Shown: positions 40,852 to 49,876, numbered from the stretch's first letter. The stretch: 64,000 nt of DNA from Curtobacterium sp. MCBD17_013 (GCF_003234565.1 NZ_QKTU01000004.1:1-64000); one strand, 5' to 3'. The notes: generated from the sequence alone by a model not told the origin. Numbers and translations: made by a program.

Positions 40852-43800
40852 ATGACGGACATCGCCACCGCGCCCGCTCCCCGGGCGATCTCGGACCTCC
40901 ACTCGACCGCTCCCGGCTCGGCCTCGCGCCGTCGCCCCCGCGCCCACCTGCACACCGACGCACCGTCGCTGTCGCTCGACGGGGACTGGCGGTTCCGCTG
41001 GTCGCCCGTCGCCGAGGTCGCCGAGGACTTCGCGGCCGACACGTTCGACGACGCCGACTGGCAGACCCTGCCCGTCCCGTCGCACTGGGTGCTGCACGGG
41101 CACGGCGCGCCGATCTACACGAACGTGCAGTACCCGTTCCCGATCGACGCACCGCACCCGCCGGAGGAGAACCCGACGGGCGACCACCGCCGCACGTTCG
41201 AGCTCCCGGCGTCGTTCGCGGACGCCGACCGGGTCGTCCTGCGGTTCGACGGGGTCGAGTCGCACTTTCGCGTCTGGCTCAACGGCGTCGAGGTCGGCTG
41301 GTCGACGGGGTCGCGCCTCGTGACCGAGTTCGACGTCACGGCGCTGCTCCGCCCGGGCGCGAACACGGTCGCGGTCCGGGTGCACCAGTGGTCCGCCGCG
41401 AGTTACCTCGAGGACCAGGACCAGTGGTGGTTGCCCGGGGTCTTCCGCGACGTCACGCTGCTCGCGCGCCCGGTCGCCGCGATCGAGGACGCCTTCGTCC
41501 GCGCCGACTGGGCTCCGCTGCTCGCGTCGGCCGCCGCCGCCGGCACCGCTGCGTCCGGCGCCCCCGCCACCGGCGTCGGTACCGTCACGGTCGAGCTCGA
41601 CGCCGTGTTCCCGGTGGTGTTCCGGATCCCGGAGCTCGGCCTGGAGGAACGGTGGGCGACCGCCGCGGACGTCCAGCCCGTCACGCTGCCGGCCGTCGAG
41701 CCCTGGAGCGCCGAGGTCCCCCGCCGGTACGAGGCGACCCTGACGTCGGGGACGACCGCGGGCGGGACGGGCGCTGGCGAGACCGTGACGCTGCGACTCG
41801 GGTTCCGCACGGTCGAGATCCGCGGCGACCGGTTCCTCGTCAACGGCGAGCGCGTCGTGTTCCACGGTGTCAACCGGCACGAGACCCACCCGGAGCGGGG
41901 CCGCGTGTTCGACGAGGCCCACGCGCGCGCGGACATGGCGATGATGAAGCGCGCGAACGTCAACGCCATCCGAACCTCGCACTACCCGCCGCACCCCCGG
42001 GTGCTCGACCTCGCCGACGAGCTCGGGTTCTGGGTGGTCCTCGAGTGCGACCTCGAGACGCACGGGTTCGAGCACCTGGGCTGGGTCGGCAACCCGTCGG
42101 ACGACCCGGCGTGGCAGGACGCCTACCTCGACCGCATCGCCCGGACGGTGGAGCGGGACAAGAACCACCCGTCGATCGTCCTGTGGTCCCTCGGCAACGA
42201 GTCCGGCACGGGCCGGAACCTCGCGGCGATGTCGCACTGGGTCCACCGCCGTGACCGCTCGCGCCCGGTCCACTACGAGGGCGACTACACGGGCTCCTAC
42301 ACGGACGTCTACTCGCGCATGTACCCCTCGCTCGTCGAGACCGAGTCGATCGGCGGCGGCCCCGTCGTGACCCCGCTCCTCGGGTGCGGTCCGGCCGAGG
42401 CGGCACGCCAGCGGTCGAAGCCGTTCCTGCACTGCGAGTACGTGCACGCGATGGGCAACGGACCGGGCCAGATCGCGGAGTACGAGGCCCTCGTGGACCG
42501 GTACCCGCGCCTCCACGGCGGGTTCGTGTGGGAGTGGCGCGACCACGGCCTGCTCAGCCACACGGCCGACGGCACCCCCTACCACGCGTACGGCGGCGAC
42601 TTCCGCGAGGTCGTGCACGACGGCAACTTCGTGATGGACGGTCTGGTCCTGCCCGACGACACCCCGACGCCGGGCCTCGCCGAGTTCGCCGCGGTCGTCG
42701 CGCCGATCCGGATCAGCGTCTCCACGACGGTCGCCGGGGGCACGGTGCTCGTCGAGAACCGGTACCACTCCGCGTCCACCGCGGGACTGCGCTTCTGTTG
42801 GACGCTCGAGCGCGACGGCGTCGCGGTCGCGGCCGGGAGGCTCGCCCCGGGCCTGGTCGCGGCCGGCGCCTCCGCCACGGTTCCGGTCCCGCCCGAGGTC
42901 CTCGCGGTCGCCGCCGAGGGCGTCGAGGGCGAGTTGTTCCTCGACGTGACGGCCGAACTCGCCGGGCCGACCGCCTGGGCCGACACCGGGCACGTCCTCG
43001 CCCGCACGCAGGTGCCCGTCCCCGTCGTGGCGGACGCCACCGGCCGGGCGACCGACGCTCGCGGGGTGGGCACGCACCGGGCCTCCCGGCCGTCGTGGCA
43101 GGGCGACGCCCTGGGGATCGCGACGTTCGACGCCCGAGGCGACCTGGCGACGTGGCACGGCCTGCCCGTCGCCGGGCCGCGCCTCGAGCTCTGGCGCGCG
43201 CCCACCGACAACGACCGCGGTGCGTCCCAGGGCTCGTACGAGGTCGCCGACCCCGCGCTCACCCTGGGCGTCGGCGGCATCGCTCCCGCCTCGGCCGTGC
43301 GGTGGGAGGCCCACGGGCTGCACCGCCTGACGCACCGGCTGGTCGCCGTCGAGCGCACCGAGCACGGGCTCGTCCAGCGGGTCCGGGTGTCCGCGGCGAA
43401 CAGCGGCGCCGGGGTCGACGTCGTGCACCGGTGGACCGCGACCACCGAGGGCGTGCTGCTCCGCACCGAGGCCGTCCCCTTCGGCGCGTGGGACTGCACC
43501 TGGCCGCGGATCGGCGTCCGGTTCGACCTGCCCGGTTCGCTGGCCGACTCGGACGTGACCTGGCTCGGGACGGGGCCCGACGAGTCCTACGCCGACTCGT
43601 CCCACGCCGTCCGCGTCGGTCGGTTCACCGCCGCGGTCGACGACCTGTCCGTCCGGTACTCACGGCCCCAGGAGACCGGGCACCGGCCGGACCTGCGGTG
43701 GCTCGAGCTCGGGCCGCTCCGCGTGACGACCGTGCCCGCGGCCGGATCCGGGCACGGTGCGCACGCCGGTCACCGCGCGGGGTTCACGCTGTCGCGCTGG

Positions 43801-43977
43801 ACCGCGCAGCAGATCACCGCGGCCGGGCACCCGCACGAGCTGCCGGCCTCGGACGCGCTGTACCTGTACCTCGACGAGGCGCAGCACGGGCTCGGGTCGC
43901 GCGCGTGCGGGCTCGACGTCCTGCCGGAGCACCAGCTGTGGCCGGCGGCGCGGGCGTGGGAGGTGCTGCTCGGGTAG
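40852..43977 (+). CDS. lacZ: Beta-galactosidase (GH2, LacZ type)
   Basis: This 1041-residue GH2 beta-galactosidase is the usual LacZ length. The N-terminal galactose-binding jelly-roll includes WQTLPVPSHWVLHGHGAPIYTN, then VWLNGVEVGWSTGSRLVTEFD. In the TIM barrel the acid/base is E450 (SLGNESGTGRN) and the nucleophile is E529 (HCEYVHAMGN). The C-terminal beta-galactosidase small-chain domain includes LWRAPTDNDRG and WLGTGPDESYADS. It is cytoplasmic. It hydrolyses terminal beta-galactosides such as lactose or plant galactan fragments. Two inserted Ala/Gly/Thr-rich stretches (about 220-240 and 300-320) are unusual. It is not in an operon. A GAGGA lies near the start. Confidence 0.95.
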   Translation: MTDIATAPAPRAISDLHSTAPGSASRRRPRAHLHTDAPSLSLDGDWRFRWSPVAEVAEDFAADTFDDADWQTLPVPSHWVLHGHGAPIYTNVQYPFPIDAPHPPEENPTGDHRRTFELPASFADADRVVLRFDGVESHFRVWLNGVEVGWSTGSRLVTEFDVTALLRPGANTVAVRVHQWSAASYLEDQDQWWLPGVFRDVTLLARPVAAIEDAFVRADWAPLLASAAAAGTAASGAPATGVGTVTVELDAVFPVVFRIPELGLEERWATAADVQPVTLPAVEPWSAEVPRRYEATLTSGTTAGGTGAGETVTLRLGFRTVEIRGDRFLVNGERVVFHGVNRHETHPERGRVFDEAHARADMAMMKRANVNAIRTSHYPPHPRVLDLADELGFWVVLECDLETHGFEHLGWVGNPSDDPAWQDAYLDRIARTVERDKNHPSIVLWSLGNESGTGRNLAAMSHWVHRRDRSRPVHYEGDYTGSYTDVYSRMYPSLVETESIGGGPVVTPLLGCGPAEAARQRSKPFLHCEYVHAMGNGPGQIAEYEALVDRYPRLHGGFVWEWRDHGLLSHTADGTPYHAYGGDFREVVHDGNFVMDGLVLPDDTPTPGLAEFAAVVAPIRISVSTTVAGGTVLVENRYHSASTAGLRFCWTLERDGVAVAAGRLAPGLVAAGASATVPVPPEVLAVAAEGVEGELFLDVTAELAGPTAWADTGHVLARTQVPVPVVADATGRATDARGVGTHRASRPSWQGDALGIATFDARGDLATWHGLPVAGPRLELWRAPTDNDRGASQGSYEVADPALTLGVGGIAPASAVRWEAHGLHRLTHRLVAVERTEHGLVQRVRVSAANSGAGVDVVHRWTATTEGVLLRTEAVPFGAWDCTWPRIGVRFDLPGSLADSDVTWLGTGPDESYADSSHAVRVGRFTAAVDDLSVRYSRPQETGHRPDLRWLELGPLRVTTVPAAGSGHGAHAGHRAGFTLSRWTAQQITAAGHPHELPASDALYLYLDEAQHGLGSRACGLDVLPEHQLWPAARAWEVLLG

Positions 43978-44084
43978 GGCACCCGGGCCTGCCGGTGTCG
44001 CACCGGTTCCTTCCGTTCGAACCCCGCGATGCGGGTGTTCGACGGGACGGAGGCGGTGCACCTCGCGACGGGCCCGCGGCGGCG

Positions 44085-44501
44085 TCAGCGCTGCTCGGCG
44101 GCGATCGCGTCCGCGGCGGCGGGGTCGGCGTCGTGGAGGAACGTCGACAGGCGCTCGACCTCCGGCTCCTCGCCGATGCCGTCGGCCGCCCGGCGCAGCG
44201 CGAACAGCGAGCGGAGCACGCCCCGGTTCGGCTCGTGCGCCCACGGGATCGGGCCCTGCCCGCGCCAGCCGGCCTTCCGGAGGGCATCGAGGCCACGGTG
44301 GTACCCCACGCGGGCGTAGGCGTACGACTCGAGCGCGGCGCCGCGGTCCCAGGCCTCGTCGGCGAGGAGCGCCCACGCCAGGCTCGATGACGGGTGCGCC
44401 GTCGCGACGTCGGCCACGGGAGTGCCCGCGGCGAGCGCGGCGGTGACGTCCGGATCGTCGGGCAGGCGGGTCTCGGGCACGCCGAGGAGGTTGTCGGTCA
44501 T
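44085..44501 (-). CDS. DUF3151 family protein
   Basis: This 138-residue soluble protein matches the actinobacterial DUF3151 family: NLLGVPETRLPDDPDVTAAL at the N-terminus, HPSSSLAWALLADEAWDRGAALESYAYARVGYHRGLDALRKAGWRGQGPIPWAHEPNRG in the middle, then an all-alpha end. The arrangement of paired helices resembles tetratricopeptide-like folds. The function is unknown. ATG 44501 is chosen because family members begin there; the frame is open to 44525. It is convergent with the beta-galactosidase and divergent from the Yellow-like gene. Confidence 0.87.
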   Translation of the reverse strand: MTDNLLGVPETRLPDDPDVTAALAAGTPVADVATAHPSSSLAWALLADEAWDRGAALESYAYARVGYHRGLDALRKAGWRGQGPIPWAHEPNRGVLRSLFALRRAADGIGEEPEVERLSTFLHDADPAAADAIAAEQR

Positions 44502-44629
44502 ACGCACCAGCCTCGCACGGCGCACCGTGACAGCACGGCCGACGCGGTCCGCGCGACGACGACATGCGCGGCCAGACGCCGGGGGACGCGCACCGGCGAC
44601 CCCCAGGCCCCGCGCCTACCGTCCACCGC

Positions 44630-45760
44630 ATGAGCGACTTCGACGCCGACCACGCCGCCCCGACCGCCCCCGAAGACGAACCACGCGGCGACCTCGAGGT
44701 GGTCCACGAGTTCACCGACGGCCCGATGCCCACCGGCGTGAGCGTCTCCCACGGCGGCCGGGTGTTCGTGAACTTCCCGAAGTGGGGCGACGACGTCCCG
44801 GCCACGGTCGTCGAACTCGTGGACGGGCAGGCGGTGCCCTACCCGTCGGTCGAGATCAACCAGGCACGGTCCATCGACGACGCCGAGCGGCTCGTCAGCG
44901 TGCAGAGCATCGTCGTCGCGCCGGACGACCGCCTGTGGATCCTCGACACGGGCAGCCCGATGATGGGTCCGACCAAGGAGGGCGGCCCGAAGCTCGTGTG
45001 CGTCGACCTCGGCACGGACCGCGTCGTGCAGACGATCGTCCTCCCGCGCAGCGTCGCGTACGAGACGACGTACCTCAACGACGTGCGGTTCGACCTCCGC
45101 CGCGGCGAGGCCGGGTTCGCGTTCGTCACGGACTCGGCGTCCGAGGGCCCGAACGCGATCATCGTCGTGGACCTCGCCACCGGTGAGGCGTGGCGGCGGC
45201 TCGAGGACCATCCGTCCACCAAGGCCTGCCCGCCGCAGGACATGGTCCCGATGGCCGAGGGACGGGTGCTCGCACAGCGCGCCCCGGGTGCGGCCCCGAA
45301 GCCGGTGACGATGGGCGCGGACGGCATCGCGATCTCGGCGGACGGCGAGCGGCTCTGGTACTGCCCGCTCATCAGCCGCCGCTGGTACAGCGTGTCGGTG
45401 GGGGCGCTCGTCGACCGGGCGATCTCGGAGGAGACCGTCGCTGGGACCGTCGTCGACGAGGGCGACAAGGGCGGGGGCGCGGACGGCCTGGAGTCCGACG
45501 ACCAGGGCCGCCTGTACGCCACGAACTGGGAGCACGAGTCGATCACCCGGCGGCTGCCGACCGGCGAGATCCAGACCCTCGTGCACGACCCGCGCCTGCT
45601 GTGGACCGACACGATGTCCGTCGCGACGGACGGCTACCTCTACGTCACCGCGAACCAGCTGCACCGTCAGGCGGACTACCAGGGCGGCGAGGACCTCCGC
45701 GTGTACCCGTACTCGCTGTTCCGCTTCCGGATCGACGCGGGTCCCGTGCTCCTGCGCTGA
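44630..45760 (+). CDS. Yellow/MRJP-like (L-dopachrome tautomerase-related) protein
   Basis: This 376-residue predicted six-bladed beta-propeller is of the major-royal-jelly-protein/Yellow family. Blade repeats include SVSHGGRVFVNFPKWGDD, VVAPDDRLWILDTGSPMMGP, TYLNDVRFDLR, AFVTDSASEGPNAIIVVDLATG, GIAISADGERLWYCPLISRRWY and LLWTDTMSVATDGYLYVTANQ, all classic family blocks. There is no signal peptide, unlike insect Yellow proteins. The activity of bacterial members is not known. ATG 44630 follows TACCGT (44617-44622) by seven bases with no Shine-Dalgarno sequence, indicating leaderless translation. It is divergent from DUF3151. Confidence 0.87.
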   Translation: MSDFDADHAAPTAPEDEPRGDLEVVHEFTDGPMPTGVSVSHGGRVFVNFPKWGDDVPATVVELVDGQAVPYPSVEINQARSIDDAERLVSVQSIVVAPDDRLWILDTGSPMMGPTKEGGPKLVCVDLGTDRVVQTIVLPRSVAYETTYLNDVRFDLRRGEAGFAFVTDSASEGPNAIIVVDLATGEAWRRLEDHPSTKACPPQDMVPMAEGRVLAQRAPGAAPKPVTMGADGIAISADGERLWYCPLISRRWYSVSVGALVDRAISEETVAGTVVDEGDKGGGADGLESDDQGRLYATNWEHESITRRLPTGEIQTLVHDPRLLWTDTMSVATDGYLYVTANQLHRQADYQGGEDLRVYPYSLFRFRIDAGPVLLR

Positions 45761-45772
45761 GCAGGCGCCCGG

Positions 45773-46105
45773 TCACTTCTCGGGGTCGTGGCCCCAGTTC
45801 ATGAGGGAGTACCGCCAGCGCGTGTGCGTGTCGTCGCCCGAGGGACGCTGGGCGGAGTGCCGGGCGACGTAGCCGACGACCTTCCGCATGTGCGCGTAGT
45901 CGTCGTCCGTGTACTCGCCCTGTCGCTCCTCGAGGATCCGGACGATGTGCCGGCCGCTCTCGTGGCCGGTCGACTCGCCGCCGCCGTCGGGCTTCTGCCC
46001 CACGGCCTTCGAGTCGTCGGTGTCGAGCCAGTGCCGCAGCTCGGTCGCGGTCATGTTCACGGCGCGGTGGAAGTCCTCGCGGGTCTGCTGCTCGTCGTCG
46101 GCCAT
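45773..46105 (-). CDS. DUF3140 family protein
   Basis: This 110-residue, mostly helical soluble protein matches DUF3140: EDFHRAVNMTATELRHWLDT, SKAVGQKPDGGGESTGHESGRHIVRILEE, DDDYAHMRKVVGYVARHSAQRP, then TRWRYSLMNWGHDPEK. Members are small and of unknown function; some occur with DUF2945 proteins, and a DUF2945 gene is present elsewhere in this window. CAGGAT (46112-46117) lies six bases before ATG 46105 and there is no Shine-Dalgarno sequence, so it is probably leaderless. Its end is 12 bases from the convergent Yellow-like gene. Confidence 0.87.
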   Translation of the reverse strand: MADDEQQTREDFHRAVNMTATELRHWLDTDDSKAVGQKPDGGGESTGHESGRHIVRILEERQGEYTDDDYAHMRKVVGYVARHSAQRPSGDDTHTRWRYSLMNWGHDPEK

Positions 46106-46161
46106 GTCCCGATCCTGCGCGGCGCACCTCCGTGCCTGGCGCTCCGCGGTGTACCCCGGGG

Positions 46162-46857
46162 TCAGCGCTTGCGGGTGGGCCGCACGCTGAGCAGCTCGAC
46201 GGTGCCGCGCTCCGGCAGGTCGACCACGGTCCGCACCGCGGCGGCGACGTCCTCGGGCGCCAGGTAGTAGCGGGTGTCGTAGTCCTCGCCGAGCTTCGTG
46301 GCGAGGGCGACCTGCATGTCGGTGTCGACGCGTCCCGGGTGGACGCCGGACACCCGGACCCCGTGCTCGCGCTCCTCCTCGCGGAGGGCGTCGGCGAAGG
46401 CCCGCAGGGCGAACTTCGACGCACCGTAGACGCCGCCGCCGGGCCCGCTCACGAACCCCGAGCCGCTGTTGATCGTGACGACGAGGCCGCGGACGGACCG
46501 GAGCGCGGGCAGCGCCAGCCGGGTGAGTTCCGCGACCGCGACGACGTTCGTGGCGAGGACGCGCTCCCACACCTCGCGGGGGGTGTCGGCGACGCGGCCG
46601 CCCTCCTCGATGCCGGCGGAGTGCACGAGCACGTCGAGCCGGTCCGGCAGCGGTGGCAGCGGGCCCGCGACGAGGTCGGCCACGAACGGCTCGGCGGACG
46701 GCAGCGCGTCGACGACGGCGGCGACGGCAGCGGCGGACCGCCCACCGACGAGCACGTGGTGCGTGCGGCCGAGGTCGGCCGCGATCGCGCGTCCGATCCC
46801 CCGGGTCGCCCCGGTCACGAGTGCGGTCGGTCGGACGGGAGGCACGGTGTCGGTCAC
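46162..46857 (-). CDS. Short-chain dehydrogenase/reductase
   Basis: This compact 231-residue SDR has cofactor motif VTGATRGIGRAIA, VLVHSAGIEE in place of the usual NNAG, catalytic Ser in TINSGSGFV, and the Tyr-x-x-x-Lys pair in VYGASKFALRA. GGRS after the second strand suggests NADP(H). The substrate is unknown. The start is GTG 46857 with TAGGCT (46864-46869) six bases upstream and no Shine-Dalgarno sequence, so probably leaderless. It is a single gene between DUF3140 and the BrkB operon's end. Confidence 0.88.
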   Translation of the reverse strand: MTDTVPPVRPTALVTGATRGIGRAIAADLGRTHHVLVGGRSAAAVAAVVDALPSAEPFVADLVAGPLPPLPDRLDVLVHSAGIEEGGRVADTPREVWERVLATNVVAVAELTRLALPALRSVRGLVVTINSGSGFVSGPGGGVYGASKFALRAFADALREEEREHGVRVSGVHPGRVDTDMQVALATKLGEDYDTRYYLAPEDVAAAVRTVVDLPERGTVELLSVRPTRKR

Positions 46858-46900
46858 CGTGTCAGCCTACGGAACGCGGCTGCGGTGCCGGGCCGAGTCG

Positions 46901-46943
46901 GGCCTCCCGGCCGCGACGCGCGCGGCGCAACGGACGGGAGGCC
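46901..46943 (-). terminator. Inverted repeat after the YihY/BrkB gene
   Basis: GGCCTCCCG (46901-46909) pairs with CGGGAGGCC (46935-46943), five bases beyond the stop of the YihY/BrkB gene. It uses the same repeat family as other terminators here, in the opposite arm order. Confidence 0.6.
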
Positions 46944-46948
46944 CCTGC

Positions 46949-47983
46949 TCACTTCTCTCGACCGGCACTCTCGCGGATCTCGATGCCGGAGAGGACGTCC
47001 TTCGCGTGCTTCTCGTCCTGCTTGTCGATCTGGCGGGTGTCGCGCTCGGGGAGCTGGATGTCCTCCTCGGCGTGGATGCCGGCCTGGAGTTCGCGGCCGC
47101 GCTCGACCTCGGCGTCGAACTCGGCGCCGAACAGCAGGGCGCAGTTCGTGATCCAGATCCACAGGAGGAACACGATCACGCCGCCGAGCGACCCGTACGT
47201 CTTGTTGTAGTGCGAGAAGTTCGCGACGTAGAACGCGAACGCGATCGAGGCGATGATCCAGATGAGGAGCGCCAGGAGCGCGCCCAGGCTCATCCAGCGG
47301 AACTTCGGCTGCCGGACGTTCGGCGACCAGTAGTAGAGGATCGCGATGATCACGACCGCGATCGCCGCGAGGATCGGGAGCTTGGCGTAGTCCCAGACGG
47401 TCACCGCGACGGAACCGAGTCCGATCGCATTGCCGACCGCCTCGGCCACCGGGCCGGAGAGCACGAGCATGAGCGCGCCGATGACGAGCAGGACGACCGT
47501 GAACACCGTCACACCGAGCATCGTCGGGCGGAGCTTCCAGATCGGACGCCCCTCACGGATGCCGTAGATGCGGTTCATCGCACGGCCGAACGACCCGACG
47601 TACCCGGACGCGGACCACAGCGCACCGAGCACACCGACGATGAACGCGAGCGGGGCCGCGGGCGACCGGACGAGACCGTTGATCGGGCCCTTGAGCAGGT
47701 CGACGACCTGGTTCGAACCGACGTTGCCGAGCACCTTCATGACCTGGTCGACCGTCGCCTGCCCCTCGCCGAACAGGCCGAGGATCGAGACGATCGCGAG
47801 GATCGCGGGGAACACTGCCAGGACGGCGTGGTACGTCAGGCCGGCTGCCAGGTCGGTGCACTGGTCACTCGAGAACTCGCGGAGCGTCTTCTTGAGCGTG
47901 TACTGCCACGAGGGCTTCGTCAGGTCGGTCGGGTCGTCCGGCTTGCGGGGGTCGTCCGGGTCCGGTGCGGTGTTCCTTGCCAT
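46949..47983 (-). CDS. YihY/BrkB family inner membrane protein
   Basis: This 344-residue protein has six main membrane helices. Typical blocks are the CTDLAAGLTYHAVLAVFPAILAIVSILGL segment, the LWSASGYVGSFGRAMNRIYGI loop, and FRWMSLGALLALLIWIIASIAFAFYVANFSHYNKTYGSLGGVIVFLLWIWITNCALLFGAEFDAEVER. This is the BrkB/YihY family (once mislabelled RNase BN), of uncertain transport function. Charged tails lie at both ends. It is the last of three minus-strand genes with the DUF3618 and YtxH-like proteins, which all look membrane-associated. A terminator-like repeat follows it. Confidence 0.9.
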   Translation of the reverse strand: MARNTAPDPDDPRKPDDPTDLTKPSWQYTLKKTLREFSSDQCTDLAAGLTYHAVLAVFPAILAIVSILGLFGEGQATVDQVMKVLGNVGSNQVVDLLKGPINGLVRSPAAPLAFIVGVLGALWSASGYVGSFGRAMNRIYGIREGRPIWKLRPTMLGVTVFTVVLLVIGALMLVLSGPVAEAVGNAIGLGSVAVTVWDYAKLPILAAIAVVIIAILYYWSPNVRQPKFRWMSLGALLALLIWIIASIAFAFYVANFSHYNKTYGSLGGVIVFLLWIWITNCALLFGAEFDAEVERGRELQAGIHAEEDIQLPERDTRQIDKQDEKHAKDVLSGIEIRESAGREK

Positions 47984-48033
47984 CGGTGGCTCCTCCTGTG
48001 GTCGACGTCGTCAGCGGGTCGCGGGGTGGCGAC

Positions 48034-48438
48034 TCACCGGTCGTCGGCGTCGCGACGCTTCTGGACGGGGTTCAGCTTGTCGGGCTTGCGGGCGAAGGCG
48101 GCCTTCTTCCGCTTGCCGCTCTTCTTGGTCTTGCCGGGCTTGTAGACGGGCAGCAGCATCGGCTCCCGCGCGGCGTCGAGGCGCCCCGCGTCCGTCCGAC
48201 CGATGACCACGCCGCCGACGATCGCCACGAGTCCCGCACCGGCCGTGACGGCCATGGCCACGAGGGGCGTCGGGTCCCGGTGCAACTGCTGACGCGCCTT
48301 CGCGACCGCCAAGCGCCACTGCGCGGGGACGTCCGAGCGCCGCACGACCTCGTTCACGGTGTGGCGCAGGTCCTCGCGCGTCCGCACGTTCTGGAGTTCG
48401 AGTTGCGGGATGCTGTCGCGCGATCCGCTGTCGGCCAT
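48034..48438 (-). CDS. DUF3618-like membrane protein
   Basis: This is a 134-residue protein. The N-terminal third (LQNVRTREDLRHTVNEVVRRSDVPAQW) matches DUF3618, which carries an xRxxLxxTVxEL-type helix; a single membrane helix (about 63-82) and a very basic Lys/Arg tail (GKTKKSGKRKKAAF) follow. DUF3618 proteins often neighbour YtxH-like and phage-holin-superfamily proteins; here the neighbours are YtxH-like and BrkB genes. The function is unknown. It starts eight bases upstream of nothing coding, following the YtxH-like gene's stop by seven bases. Confidence 0.78.
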   Translation of the reverse strand: MADSGSRDSIPQLELQNVRTREDLRHTVNEVVRRSDVPAQWRLAVAKARQQLHRDPTPLVAMAVTAGAGLVAIVGGVVIGRTDAGRLDAAREPMLLPVYKPGKTKKSGKRKKAAFARKPDKLNPVQKRRDADDR

Positions 48439-48445
48439 ACCGGGC

Positions 48446-48850
48446 CTACACCGCGTCCGGCGACGGCGTGCCTGCCGTACCGGTCGTGTCGGTCTCGCTC
48501 GACGTGGCGGCGCTCGGCGCCTCCGGCTTGCCCGCAGCGCTCGGACCCGCGGTTCCGGGTCCGCCGGCCACGGTGTCGGTGCTCGAGGCGTCGGTGTCGG
48601 TGTCGCCCGACGACTTCACCTTGCTCTGCACGGCGCCGGCGGCACTCGTCGCCGCGTCCTTGACCTTGCTCGCGACGACCGGTGCCTTGTCCTTGACGAA
48701 GCCCTCGGCGTCGTGGAGGCCCTTCTGCACCTTCGGGTCCGACCACACGCCCTGCGCCCGGGTGCGGATGCGCTCGTACGAGGAGCGTCCGGCTCGGGCT
48801 CCGAGCACGTACCCCAGCGCGATGCCGGCGATGAACAGCAGTCTCTTCAT
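48446..48850 (-). CDS. YtxH-like membrane-anchored protein
   Basis: This 134-residue protein has a glycine-rich N-terminal membrane segment (MKRLLFIAGIALGYVLGARAGR), the YtxH-like pattern, followed by a helical stretch with Lys/Asp (DAEGFVKDKAPVVASKVKD) and a long, low-complexity Ser/Thr/Asp/Ala/Pro tail (about 85-134). The fold suggests an anchored cytoplasmic coiled-coil and a disordered tail. The function is unknown. It is the first gene of the small membrane operon with DUF3618 and BrkB; the promoter should lie in 48851-49005, shared with the divergent hydrolase gene. Confidence 0.78.
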   Translation of the reverse strand: MKRLLFIAGIALGYVLGARAGRSSYERIRTRAQGVWSDPKVQKGLHDAEGFVKDKAPVVASKVKDAATSAAGAVQSKVKSSGDTDTDASSTDTVAGGPGTAGPSAAGKPEAPSAATSSETDTTGTAGTPSPDAV

Positions 48851-49017
48851 GGTGGTCCTCTCGTGTGGAGTCGTCCACCGTCGTGCCTACTCGGAGTCGA
48901 GTGGACGCTCATGCGGCTCGCACCGGTCTCCCAGGCGCCGACGTCGGCCGTCCCCCGGTCACGCACGCCGTCGTGCCGCCGACGGCCCGCGCGGGCGCCG
49001 ACGAGTAGCCTGCGGCC

Positions 49018-49755
49018 ATGCTGTTCCGAGACGTCGCCGAGGGGATCCACCGCCTCGAGATCGCCCACACGAACCTCTACCTCGTCGAGACCGGCGACCA
49101 ACTGCTCGTCGTCGACAGCGGTCTGCCCGCCGCGTGGCCGCACCTGCTCGTCGCGATCACCGAGCTTGGGTACACCCCCGACGCCGTCGAGGGCATCGCG
49201 CTCACGCACGGGCACTTCGACCACGTCGGCACCGCGGCCCGTGCGCGTCGGGAGTGGGACGTGCCCGTGCTCGTGCACCCGCGGGACGCGGAGCTGGCCG
49301 CTCACCCCTACCGGTACCGGACGGAGCGGAACCGGCTCGTGTACCCGCTGACACACCCCGCCGGCCTCCCGAAGCTCGCGCGGATGGTGGTCGCGGGAGC
49401 GCTCATGGTCGAGGGTGTGACCGACACGAAGCCGCTCGACGAGCGGGACGCCGTGCAGGCCTCCCCGTGGATCATCGAGACGCCCGGGCACACCGACGGC
49501 CACGTCGCGCTGTACTTCGCCGACCGCGACGCCCTCATCGCCGGCGACGCGATCGTCACGCTCGACCCGTACACCGGTGGGATCGGCCCGCAGATCGTCG
49601 CCGGGTCGGCCACCGCGGACAGCGGCGCCGCCCTGGAGTCGCTCGACCGGCTCGTCGACACCGAGGCACGGATCGTGCTCCCCGGGCACGGCCCCCAGTG
49701 GCGCCGGGGCATCCGGAGCGCGGTCGAGCAGGCCAAGCGCCGCTCCGCGCACTGA
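49018..49755 (+). CDS. Metallo-beta-lactamase-fold hydrolase
   Basis: This 245-residue MBL-fold protein has the zinc motif THGHFDHVG with H64, H66, D68 and H69, a further His in ETPGHTDGHVALYF, the bridging Asp in IAGDAIV, and a last His in VLPGHGPQW. The set is complete. Family members include hydrolases acting on thioesters, lactones or nucleic acids; the substrate is not clear from sequence. There is no signal peptide. TAGCCT (49006-49011) lies six bases before ATG 49018, with no Shine-Dalgarno sequence. It is convergent with the carotenoid operon. Confidence 0.92.
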   Translation: MLFRDVAEGIHRLEIAHTNLYLVETGDQLLVVDSGLPAAWPHLLVAITELGYTPDAVEGIALTHGHFDHVGTAARARREWDVPVLVHPRDAELAAHPYRYRTERNRLVYPLTHPAGLPKLARMVVAGALMVEGVTDTKPLDERDAVQASPWIIETPGHTDGHVALYFADRDALIAGDAIVTLDPYTGGIGPQIVAGSATADSGAALESLDRLVDTEARIVLPGHGPQWRRGIRSAVEQAKRRSAH

Positions 49756-49779
49756 GGTCGGGGTTCGCCGACGTGACCC

Positions 49780-49856
49780 AGCGGGTCGCGTGAGGTCGGG
49801 CGCGGGTCGCGTGGATACGGGGCGCGGGTCGGGTGGAGTCGGACGGGGGTCGCGAG
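49780..49856. repeat. Imperfect tandem repeats of about 21-23 bp
   Basis: Three to four degenerate copies of GCGGGTCGCGTGGA-like sequence lie between the convergent hydrolase gene and the end of the carotenoid operon. No hairpin is obvious. Confidence 0.6.
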
Positions 49857-49876
49857 CGTTCGGACGCCGCCGCGAC

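Noticed and set aside
44011..44030. GTTCGAACCCCGC as a tRNA T-arm or att-site remnant
   Set aside because: No acceptor, D or anticodon arm can be folded around it, and a similar string occurs inside the DUF6286-type gene near 1052.
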